Shown piece after piece: positions 6,443 to 12,488 of a DNA stretch of 27,366 nt. Where the stretch lies: positions 10,375-37,740 of the forward strand of contig PMYM01000019.1 in NCBI GenBank assembly GCA_003171235.1, in the 5' to 3' direction. A program made the position numbers and the translations under genes. The stretch is from Phycisphaerales bacterium (GTDB lineage Bacteria > Planctomycetota > Phycisphaerae > SM23-33). Below the pieces are notes generated by a model that was not told the DNA's origin, did no database searches, and worked only from the letters and a program-made list of their open reading frames with translations. Each line of letters begins with the position of its first letter. The stretch's first letter is position 1.

Positions 6443-7507
6443 ATGACCAGGAACGAAAAGGTCGAAAAGGCGGTAAGTGCGGCCATTGAAAGGACTGACT
6501 GCTTCATCGGCGGGGGCAAGCTTCAACTTCCCTCTGCCGCCAGCCGGAAGGTGTGTGACGCGCAAATCTCTCATCGCTCCGGAAGTGTTCGCTTGGCCTC
6601 GTTGTTTCTTGCCTTCTACTCCATGGGCGACCCCAGATGGGGGTGCGATTCAGTTCCAAAGGGCATCCGTGGGCAGTACGGCGACAAGATGCTTGCTGAG
6701 CAGTTGACGGAACGATGTGTCACTTTGCATGACGCCATCACCGCGTTCGGGGAAAACCTGGGGTGGAAAGGCAATGTCGTCAATGTTCGCCTGTCCAGGG
6801 ACCCTCGTTTCTCGGCATTTTGCCAGATGCTCAAGAACGCTGACAAAGACGAGCGAAAACGAATTGCAGACTACCTTGCAGCCAAGTTCGCGGAATCGCG
6901 CCGAGAAGCCATGCCCCTCCCTCCCGTTGGCGATGACATACTCACCTTCTCGCGGGCCAAGGGACTTTTTGAGCGAATGCTTTCACTATCCACCGAGGGG
7001 CATGTGCAACAGTTCTTGGTAGCCGCCATGCTTGCCGTGCATCGTGGCAGATATGGCCTTGAAATCAGGACCCACCATCCGCATGCGTCGGATAGGTTCG
7101 ACGAGACGGCCGGAGACATCGAGGAGTTCCGCAACGGCGACTTGCTTAGAGCCTACGAAGTGACTGTCAGGCCAGATTGGAAGAATAGGCTTTCCAACTT
7201 CCGCGCCAAGATGGACAAATTCGGCTTGTCCAAGTACGTGATAATCGCCGGGAACGTCAACTCGGATGAAGAACTTGCTGTGCCAGCGAAGCTCATCGCC
7301 TTCCTCAAGCCTATCCAACGTGACATCGCGGTGGTGGACATCCATGACGTGGCGATGGTAATGGCGGCCGAACTTACTGCACTCGAACTGAGGCGAGTAG
7401 TGAACCTTGGGTACGATCTCCTGTGCCAGAAGAATCTGTGCGGGCGTTCAGAGTTTCAGGAGGCCTACCGGAAAGTCGTTGATGTCTGGCTTGACGAAAG
7501 CGATTGA
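6443..7507 (+). CDS. Presumed type II restriction endonuclease (PD-(D/E)XK-like; possibly SacI-family)
   Basis: A 354-residue protein starting 3 nt after the methyltransferase stop and 18 nt before vsr, so its role as the cognate endonuclease is first of all inferred from context. In the C-terminal half the segment ETAGDIEEFRNGDLLRAYEV fits a nuclease core: Asp225 in GDIEE, Glu239 in YEVTV, within a predicted beta-hairpin and followed by helix-strand elements (FRAKMDKFGLSKYVIIAG). The expected Lys of (D/E)XK is replaced by Thr241; Lys247 may substitute. From memory, length, an N-terminal helical domain and a GD...EV core resemble the SacI restriction endonuclease family, but I could not align it. 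Base composition is as low in GC as the methyltransferase. It would cut the unmethylated form of the site protected by the upstream methyltransferase. Confidence 0.7.
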   Translation: MTRNEKVEKAVSAAIERTDCFIGGGKLQLPSAASRKVCDAQISHRSGSVRLASLFLAFYSMGDPRWGCDSVPKGIRGQYGDKMLAEQLTERCVTLHDAITAFGENLGWKGNVVNVRLSRDPRFSAFCQMLKNADKDERKRIADYLAAKFAESRREAMPLPPVGDDILTFSRAKGLFERMLSLSTEGHVQQFLVAAMLAVHRGRYGLEIRTHHPHASDRFDETAGDIEEFRNGDLLRAYEVTVRPDWKNRLSNFRAKMDKFGLSKYVIIAGNVNSDEELAVPAKLIAFLKPIQRDIAVVDIHDVAMVMAAELTALELRRVVNLGYDLLCQKNLCGRSEFQEAYRKVVDVWLDESD

Positions 7508-7525
7508 GCAGGGCGAATTCCTGGC

Positions 7526-8011
7526 ATGGACAATCTGACACCCCAGCAGCGAAGTGCTGTGATGGCCAAGATAAGGTCTACCGGCACAAAGCCCGAAATG
7601 GTTGTCAGGCGACTTGCCCATTCGCTCGGCTCTCGATTTCGACTGCATCGGCGCGACCTGCCTGGATCACCCGATCTGGTCTTCCCTTCACTTCGCCGAA
7701 TCGTTCTTGTGCATGGGTGCTTTTGGCATCGCCACTCGTGCCCAATCGGACGGAAGATGCCCAAATCACGGAGGGCATACTGGAATCGCAAACTTGCCGG
7801 CAACCGGATTCGAGACCGCAGAAATCGAAGGTTGTTAGTTCGTCTTGGTTGGCGCGTGCTTGTGGTGTGGGAATGCCAGACTCAAAGGCGCCGGCTGGGT
7901 CGCCTTCCCCAAAGACTCCAAAGGTTTTTGTCGTCTACTACAACTGCCTTCCCCCTTGCCCCTGATCGGAAACGCCAACGGGTCAAGGCCCAAAAACACA
8001 CAAGACAATAA
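7526..8011 (+). CDS. vsr: Vsr-type DNA mismatch endonuclease (very short patch repair)
   Basis: A 161-residue protein matching the Vsr family along its first 120 residues: LTPQQRSAVMAKIRSTGTKP (4-23), LHRRDLPGSPDLVF with the metal-binding Asp50, VHGCFWHRHSC with His63 and His68 of the active site, YWNRKLAGNRIRD, and GWRVLVVWEC. Vsr nicks 5' of the T in T:G mismatches created when 5-methylcytosine deaminates at sites made by a partner C5-methyltransferase, preventing C-to-T mutation. Its position as third gene after the methyltransferase and nuclease fits this exactly. The C-terminal 35 residues are basic and variable, as is common in the family. The start codon is an ATG without a strong Shine-Dalgarno, 18 nt after the previous stop, suggesting translational coupling. 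A strong family call; the specific site is unknown. Confidence 0.93.
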   Translation: MDNLTPQQRSAVMAKIRSTGTKPEMVVRRLAHSLGSRFRLHRRDLPGSPDLVFPSLRRIVLVHGCFWHRHSCPIGRKMPKSRRAYWNRKLAGNRIRDRRNRRLLVRLGWRVLVVWECQTQRRRLGRLPQRLQRFLSSTTTAFPLAPDRKRQRVKAQKHTRQ

Positions 8012-8097
8012 TCGGGTGTTGAGTGTGCCAATAACTCCGGTGATGATCGCATTATCGCCAACCGGTAAAATTATTGATCGAAGGAGAGAGATTTAGC

Positions 8098-8125
8098 TTG
8101 ACTTTTCGCGTCCAGTTGTTATATG
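8098..8125 (+). promoter_or_regulatory. Orphan sigma-70-like promoter
   Basis: TTGACT (8098-8103, 5 of 6 matches) is followed after 16 nt by TATATG (8120-8125). It points into the repeat-rich region with no gene immediately downstream, so it may be spurious, drive a non-coding transcript, or be a remnant of a lost gene. Confidence 0.35.
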
Positions 8126-8442
8126 GTTACTTAACATGGTGCCCCGTCCGGGCATGTTGGGAGAAAGCAAAGAGGCCTCTCCGGGGGTTTTTCCAATGCA
8201 ACTCCAAACTTGGCGGGATATTCCGGCGACGCCAGGGTCCAAACCAGCCAGGTTTCGGCAATCGCCCCGTTGGGGCTCTGCGGGTCGGGGCCGGCTTTCC
8301 CCGGGTTTGCCGGCGCTTCGCGTCGGCTGCACGCGGGGCTACGGGCAGTCGCCCTCTGGGCGTCCGGGGCCAAGGCAGGCAGATTGTCGGATTGCCAGGA
8401 GCCATTCCGCTGGGCGACCTATCGAAGCGGGGGCACAGGCGG

Positions 8443-8463
8443 GACGCCTGTGCTACCAAAAGC
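8443..8463. repeat. Palindromic intergenic repeat GCACAGGC-GGGAC-GCCTGTGC
   Basis: A perfect 8-bp stem with a 5-nt loop. The motif is of the same construction (arm, GGGAC loop, arm) as the GCACGGCC-GGGAC-GGCCGTGC hairpin at 19973-19993, so the two are probably members of one dispersed family. Confidence 0.75.
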
Positions 8464-8567
8464 AGCCATTCCGCGGACTCTTGGAGCCAAGCCAACCAAG
8501 CGGTTTTCCGCCGTCCTTCCAGTCGGGACACCTTCGCCCTTTGCGGGGCCGAAAATCCACTGCCGGA

Positions 8568-8640
8568 TTTTCCGTCCTTTTCCGTCATTTTCCGTTCCGT
8601 TTTGTTCCGATCTGTTCCATTCCGGTCCGTTCCTGTCCGT
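8568..8640. repeat. Degenerate decanucleotide tandem array, pyrimidine-rich
   Basis: Seven consecutive 10-nt units can be laid out from 8568, the first three sharing TTTTCCGTCN or TTTTCCGTTC and the rest drifting to CGTTTTGTTC, CGATCTGTTC, CATTCCGGTC and CGTTCCTGTC. One strand is almost free of A. Confidence 0.75.
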
Positions 8641-8905
8641 TTATCCACATCGAGAAAACATCGCTTAAGTGATGGTAATAAGACTGATAATGGAGGTATT
8701 GGCACAAGCTTTCCACAATTTACACCCCTGTTTTCAACAGGCCTGCAAGTAGCTTATGAAAGTGGCGGAACAGGCGATTGGGGGCGGGAACTTGGGGTTT
8801 TGCCTGGCTGTCATCTGGCTGTTATGTCGATACCTCAGGAGGCCCAGGATGTTCGCTGTTGGCGGTAGGCCCCCTGCCCCGAATATCGGGCAAGCAGTTG
8901 GATTA

Positions 8906-8932
8906 TTTACAGAGGGGGCATTTTGCTAGAAT
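8906..8932 (+). promoter_or_regulatory. Candidate promoter of the selenoprotein-selD unit
   Basis: TAGAAT (8927-8932) matches 5 of 6 positions of a -10 box. The best -35, TTTACA (8906-8911), is only 15 nt away. This would give a leader of about 20 nt containing the GGAG ribosome binding site at 8950-8953. Confidence 0.4.
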
Positions 8933-8959
8933 AACGGCTGTCGTTACTTGGAGAAACGT

Positions 8960-9583
8960 ATGCGTTGGGTAGTCTTGATGTTGTTGGCGGCGGGGGTGGC
9001 GCTGGGCGCCGGCCTGCCTGAGGGTCAGGTGCAGTTTGCCCACGACGCCTGGCGGGCGAGCTTTACCTCCACCGGCAGCGGCCCGGCCGTTGCCCTATCG
9101 GGCGGCAAGGAGCCGGCGACCATGGCGGCTGGGGATTACAAGCTGAACCAGTTCACCGAACTTGGCCCGGCCGACGCCCAGGGCCGCCGCGCCAGCCTGG
9201 TCATGATCGCCTCCCAGCCGGTTACAGTCGCCCAAGGCAAGGTGACGGCCATCGCCATTGGCAGCCCGCTGAAAGGGGCGATCGTGGTCAGCGGCCAGCG
9301 GCCGGAACTGAAGCTCTCGCTGGCACTGACCGACGCCAATGGCCCGGCGGTGGCCTTGATCACCAAACCCGACGGCCAGAAGGCGCCCCCGCCGACGCTG
9401 AGGGTGCTGGACGCCTCGGGCAAGGAGGTCTACAAGGCCGGCATGGAGTATGGCTGAGGCGGCGTCTGCTTGCACTCATGGCGAGTGCCCCAGGAACTGA
9501 AGGGAACTTTCACCGTCGAACTGAAGTACGATACTTCGCCCTTCGAGATCAAGCTGGAGAAGACGGCGATAGAACTGAAGTGA
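8960..9583 (+). CDS. Putative secreted selenoprotein: in-frame TGA (9455-9457) read as selenocysteine
   Basis: Starts at the ATG at 8960 with GGAG 6 nt upstream. Residues 1-18 (MRWVVLMLLAAGVALGAG) are a Sec signal peptide, so the protein should act outside the cytoplasm. The frame reaches a TGA at codon 166 but continues open for 41 more codons to a second TGA at 9581-9583; the extension keeps the GC-rich third positions of the region (31 of 41 by my count) and reads as a plausible beta-strand domain (GTFTVELKYDTSPFEIKLEK). Read as Sec, the site is EYG-U166-GGVC170, a Sec-x3-Cys pair as found in redox selenoproteins. A stem-loop at 9466-9493 follows the TGA at SECIS spacing, and selD starts 37 nt downstream. 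The N-terminal part looks like a beta-sandwich of unknown family. Alternatives: a 165-residue protein ending at the TGA, or a nonsense-mutated gene. Confidence 0.72.
9466..9493 (+). promoter_or_regulatory. Predicted bacterial SECIS element
   Basis: A stem GCACTC (9472-9477) / GAGTGC (9483-9488), six perfect pairs, is closed by a 5-nt loop ATGGC containing GG. Below it an internal loop CTT/CC carries bulged U residues, and then CTG (9466-9468) pairs with CAG (9491-9493). The apical loop begins 20 nt after the TGA, inside the range known for SelB-bound bacterial SECIS elements; those elements also use an apical-loop G and a bulged U. The G residues are at loop positions 3-4 rather than 1-2, a small deviation from the usual model. 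Confidence 0.65.
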
Positions 9584-9590
9584 CCGGTCC

Positions 9591-9613
9591 CCCTGTCCGG
9601 TTGGGGGACAGGG
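9591..9613 (+). promoter_or_regulatory. Hairpin covering the selD ribosome binding site
   Basis: CCCTGTCC (9591-9598) and GGACAGGG (9606-9613) form eight perfect pairs around a 7-nt loop. The 3' arm includes most of the GGGAG Shine-Dalgarno (9611-9615) of selD, whose ATG is at 9621. Ribosomes translating the upstream gene through the first TGA would terminate at 9583, only 8 nt before the hairpin, and could melt it. Confidence 0.6.
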
Positions 9614-9620
9614 AGCGACC

Positions 9621-11255
9621 ATGCGAATAGACCCGGCCAAACGGCGGCGCATCATGCAGCGGTCCATGAAGCTGGGCCACTGCGTCTGCGAACCGCGCCG
9701 GCCCTGCCCGTGCGACGTTTTCACCGGGGGCGGCTACTGCCCCTGCGCCGGCGAGCGGCCCGACCCCCAGCCGGCCGGATCGGTGAAACTCACCGAGCTG
9801 GTCAAGAACGCCGGCTGCGCGTCCAAGATCTCCGCCGCCGACCTGGAGGCGGTGCTTTCGCGGTTGCCGGCGGTGAAGGATCCGGCGGTGCTGTCGGGCC
9901 TGGCGGCCGGCGACGACGCCGGCATCTATCAGCTCACTGACGAGCTCTGCCTGGTGCAGACGGTGGACGTCATGACGCCCTGCGCCGACGACCCCGAGAC
10001 CTTCGGCCGAATCTGCGCCGCCAACTGCCTGTCGGACATCTACGCCATGGGGGGAACGCCGCGCACCGCCCTGTCGGTGTTGTGTTTTCCCTCCGAGACG
10101 CTCGACGGGCAGATCATGTATCAGATGCTGCGCGGGGCGATGGCGGTGCTGGAAGAGGCGGGGGTGGCGCTGATCGGCGGGCACAGCGTCAAGGACGACC
10201 AGATCAAGCTGGGCTTTGCCATTACCGGCGTGGTGCCGGCCTCTGCGGCTGCCCGGCGCGACACGGCCAAGGCGGGCGACCTGTTGGTGCTGACCAAGCC
10301 GTTGGGCAGCGGTGTGCTGGGTTTCGCCCGGCAGATCGGGCGCGACGTGCCGGACTTGGCGGCGGTGGAGGCATCCATGGCCCAACTCAACCGCGCGGCG
10401 GCAGAGGCAATGAACGTGGTGGGGGCCTCGGCCTGCACCGACGTGACCGGCTTTGGCCTGTTTGGCCACCTGGCGGGAATGGCACGGCAATCGAGTGTGA
10501 CGGTGGAAGTCTGGGCCGACGCCCTGCCGGCCTTCCCCGGCGCCGTCGAGGCGCTGGAGGAGGGCGTGATTCCGGGGGCCAGCGAACGCAACCGCGAGTA
10601 CGTCGGCGACGACCTGGTCGTGCTGGACGGCGCGGCCTCGGCCCGCATAGAGCTTGGCTTCGACGCTCAGACCTCCGGCGGACTGCTCATCGCCATCCCG
10701 GCCGGCCGGCATCCGGCCCTGCTGGAGGAACTCGCCCAGCGCAACGTGCCGGCCTGGACCATCGGCCGGATAACTGAGTCCTCCACCGGCCGGATAGTCG
10801 TCCGCCCCGACGGCCGGCAAACCGCGAATGAAATCAAACCCCAGGAACATATTCATGAGGAGTCGCCCATGACCGACAAGAACCAGCCATCCTCCTGCTG
10901 CGGCCAGCCAGTTCCCGCCTCGAATCCCACTGCGTCTCCGGCCAGCGACTGCTGCGCCGGCCCGGCCGGCCCTCCGGCCAATCCGGGCCAGACTAACGCC
11001 GCCGATTCCATGCGGGGCTTCGGCGAGTTGATGCGCAGCGTCTCGTCGGCCGGGACGCTGGACGAGCGGACCAAGGAACTGATCGCCTTCGCCTGCGTGC
11101 TGGTGGCCCGGTGCGAGCGCTGCCTGGCTGCCCACATGAAAAAGGCCCTGGCCATGGGCATTTCGCAGGAGGAACTGGACGAGGCCGCCTGGTGCGCCAT
11201 CGCCATGGGCGGCGCACCCGTGCGGATGTTCTACGAGGCAGGCAAGAAGCGGTAG
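9621..11255 (+). CDS. selD: Selenide, water dikinase fused to a C-terminal AhpD/CMD-like domain, with a Cys-rich N-terminus
   Basis: A 544-residue protein. SelD makes selenophosphate from selenide and ATP, the selenium donor for selenocysteine. The SelD core (about 55-405) has the catalytic site AGCASKI (Cys66, Lys69; equivalent to Cys17/Lys20 in E. coli, with Cys19 replaced by Ser), GDDAG (97-101), QTVDVMTPCADDPETFGRI, NCLSDIYAMGG (135-145), IGGHSVKDDQIKLGFAITG and TDVTGFGLFGHL. Before it, CVC-x5-CPC-x8-CPC (Cys21 to Cys42) could bind a metal or Fe-S cluster. After it comes a linker with two CC pairs (426-427, 444-445), then a domain with Glu486 and Cys498-x2-Cys501-x3-His505, the AhpD peroxidase-type site. 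An ATG at 10869 with GAGGAG upstream could also start the last domain separately. Typical SelD is about 310-350 residues, so both extensions are extra. Confidence 0.92.
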   Translation: MRIDPAKRRRIMQRSMKLGHCVCEPRRPCPCDVFTGGGYCPCAGERPDPQPAGSVKLTELVKNAGCASKISAADLEAVLSRLPAVKDPAVLSGLAAGDDAGIYQLTDELCLVQTVDVMTPCADDPETFGRICAANCLSDIYAMGGTPRTALSVLCFPSETLDGQIMYQMLRGAMAVLEEAGVALIGGHSVKDDQIKLGFAITGVVPASAAARRDTAKAGDLLVLTKPLGSGVLGFARQIGRDVPDLAAVEASMAQLNRAAAEAMNVVGASACTDVTGFGLFGHLAGMARQSSVTVEVWADALPAFPGAVEALEEGVIPGASERNREYVGDDLVVLDGAASARIELGFDAQTSGGLLIAIPAGRHPALLEELAQRNVPAWTIGRITESSTGRIVVRPDGRQTANEIKPQEHIHEESPMTDKNQPSSCCGQPVPASNPTASPASDCCAGPAGPPANPGQTNAADSMRGFGELMRSVSSAGTLDERTKELIAFACVLVARCERCLAAHMKKALAMGISQEELDEAAWCAIAMGGAPVRMFYEAGKKR

Positions 11256-11256
11256 G

Positions 11257-11282
11257 AATTTTCAATTGGCAATTTTCAATTG
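11257..11282. repeat. Heptamer tandem repeat, consensus AATTNNC
   Basis: Four units AATTTTC, AATTGGC, AATTTTC, AATTG directly after the selD stop. AT-rich in a GC-rich genome and of period seven. Confidence 0.75.
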
Positions 11283-11347
11283 AAGGAACAACGGAAGGAA
11301 CGTCATGAGCGGAAGCGGCGTCGAGACCCGTTCGAGCGTCCTTTCGC

Positions 11348-11375
11348 TAATTGTCAATTGACAATTGTCAATTGG
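11348..11375. repeat. Heptamer tandem repeat, consensus ATTGNCA
   Basis: Units ATTGTCA, ATTGACA, ATTGTCA, ATTGG just upstream of the GT2 gene. Related to but distinct from the array at 11257-11282, with 65 nt of ordinary sequence between them. Because CAATTG is palindromic the array can also fold into an AT hairpin. Confidence 0.75.
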
Positions 11376-11401
11376 AAATGGAAGGGGGTATAACCGCGGA
11401 A

Positions 11402-12430
11402 ATGACCCAGCAGTCCGACAACCCGGCCCTGCGCCTGGTGGTGGTGATGCCGGCGCTGAACGAGCAGGCGACGGTGGCTTCGACCATCCGGCGGATTCCC
11501 GCCGCCATGCCGGGCGTGGCCGACGTGCGGGTGCTGGTGGTGGATGACGGCTCGACCGACGCGACGGCCGCCGAGGCCCGCGCCGCCGGGGCGAGGGTGG
11601 TTTCCCATGGCCGGCGGCAGGGGGTGGGGGCGGCCTTCCAGACCGCCCTGGCCAACGCCCTGGCCATGGATGCCGACCTGGTGGTCTCCATCGACGCCGA
11701 CGGGCAGTTCGACCCGGCCACCATACCGGCGCTGATCACGCCGGTGGTGGCGGGGCAGGCGGACTTCGCCACCGCCTCGCGTTTTGCCGATCCGGCCCTG
11801 GTGCCCGAGATGCCCGCCGTCAAGCTCTGGGGCAACCGCATGATGAGCCGGCTCATCAGCCGCTTCTGCGGCCAGAAGTTCCACGACGTCTCCTGCGGCA
11901 TGCGCTGCTACAACCGCCGGGCGGCCCTGTCGCTCAACCTCATCGGAGCCTTCACCTACACCCAGGAAGTTTTCCTCAACCTGGCGTACAAGCGCATGCG
12001 AATGGTGGAGGTGCCCATCAGGGTGCAGGGCGTCCGCTCCCACGGCAAGAGCCGCGTGGCCGGAAACCTCTGGCGATACGGCCTGCGCACGCTGGCCATC
12101 GTCTTCCGCTGCTACCGCGACTATCAGCCCATGCGCTTCTTTGGCCGGCTGGCTCTGGCGTTCATGCTGCCGGGGCTGGGGCTGGAAGTCTTCCTGTGGA
12201 TTCACTACCTGAGGCAGGGGGCTTTTCACCCGCACATCTGGGCGGGCTTCACCGGGGCGGCGCTGTTCGTGCTGGGGCTGGGGCTGCTGCTGGTGGGCGT
12301 CATCGGCGACATGCTAAACCGCCACCGAATGTACTTGGAGGAACTGTTGTATCACGTTCGCAGCCGGCCAGGCGGCCAGGTTCATCAGCCGGACCAGGCA
12401 AATGAAGTGGCCGGGAAAAACCGCCAGTAA
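11402..12430 (+). CDS. Family 2 glycosyltransferase, DPM1/polyprenyl-phosphate glycosyltransferase-like, membrane-bound
   Basis: 342 residues from the ATG at 11402; an ATG 24 nt upstream (11378) is an alternative, and an upstream TTG lies inside the heptamer repeat. The GT-A domain spans about 8-225: VVVMPALNEQATV, VLVVDDGSTDAT for nucleotide-sugar binding, and SIDADGQFDP as the DxD metal site. The segment KFHDVSCGMRCYNRRAA is typical of the dolichol/undecaprenyl-phosphate sugar transferase group. Two hydrophobic segments at about 250-270 and 280-305 anchor it. It likely transfers a sugar from a nucleotide donor onto a polyprenyl phosphate, supplying a lipid-linked sugar to the GT39-like enzyme later in the cluster. 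First gene of the seven-gene glycan cluster. Confidence 0.88.
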   Translation: MTQQSDNPALRLVVVMPALNEQATVASTIRRIPAAMPGVADVRVLVVDDGSTDATAAEARAAGARVVSHGRRQGVGAAFQTALANALAMDADLVVSIDADGQFDPATIPALITPVVAGQADFATASRFADPALVPEMPAVKLWGNRMMSRLISRFCGQKFHDVSCGMRCYNRRAALSLNLIGAFTYTQEVFLNLAYKRMRMVEVPIRVQGVRSHGKSRVAGNLWRYGLRTLAIVFRCYRDYQPMRFFGRLALAFMLPGLGLEVFLWIHYLRQGAFHPHIWAGFTGAALFVLGLGLLLVGVIGDMLNRHRMYLEELLYHVRSRPGGQVHQPDQANEVAGKNRQ

Positions 12431-12452
12431 AGAACAAGCCTTCCCCGGCCGG

Positions 12453-12484
12453 TTGACGTCCCCCCTGGCATCGGCGAATATGTA
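12453..12484 (+). promoter_or_regulatory. Possible internal promoter before the first cluster methyltransferase
   Basis: TTGACG (12453-12458) is a good -35 match, but the best -10-like hexamers (GAATAT at 17-nt spacing or TATGTA at 20 nt) match only 3 of 6. It would place the start site very near the ATG at 12489. Confidence 0.22.
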
Positions 12485-12488
12485 AGAC

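Larger units (their letters stand above)
8012..8947. other. 936-bp intergenic region made mostly of repeat-derived DNA
   Basis: No reading frame here shows a protein I recognise. The stretch holds a possible promoter at 8098-8125, GC-rich palindromic fragments at about 8215-8400 (for example CGCCCCGTTGGGGCT and CCCCGGGTTTGCCGGCGCTT, typical of planctomycete intergenic repeats), a GCACAGGCGGGACGCCTGTGC hairpin (8443-8463), a decamer tandem array (8568-8640), a small CCTGTT-TTC-AACAGG hairpin near 8730-8745, and the probable promoter of the selenoprotein gene at its right end. It forms the right boundary of the low-GC cassette. Confidence 0.7.

Noticed and set aside
8074..8868. 264-codon open frame across the repeat region
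   Set aside because: It runs through palindromes and the decamer array, translating them into low-complexity peptide; no domain and no good start site.
8756..8929. 57-codon ORF with a possible membrane segment
   Set aside because: No Shine-Dalgarno, codon third positions are not GC-biased as in neighbours, and it overlaps the probable promoter of the next gene. Not excluded, but unsupported.
8012..8947. Selenocysteine tRNA (selC) near selD
   Set aside because: I looked for a T-arm signature and a long acceptor/variable arm near the selenoprotein and selD and found none; it must lie elsewhere if present.
9455..9457. TGA as a reassigned Trp or Gly codon (alternative genetic code)
   Set aside because: Other genes here stop at TGA (7507, 13106, 15052 and the same gene at 9583) and use TGG for Trp, so global reassignment is not credible. 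Selenocysteine or a true stop are the remaining options.
9549..11135. 528-codon minus-strand open frame opposite selD
   Set aside because: The plus strand encodes an unmistakable SelD; the antisense translation is His/Gly/Arg-rich low complexity, typical of shadow frames.
11305..11361. 18-codon ORF with GGAAGGAA upstream between the two AT heptamer arrays
   Set aside because: Its end lies in the repeat itself and there is no sign of conservation; it is most likely chance.
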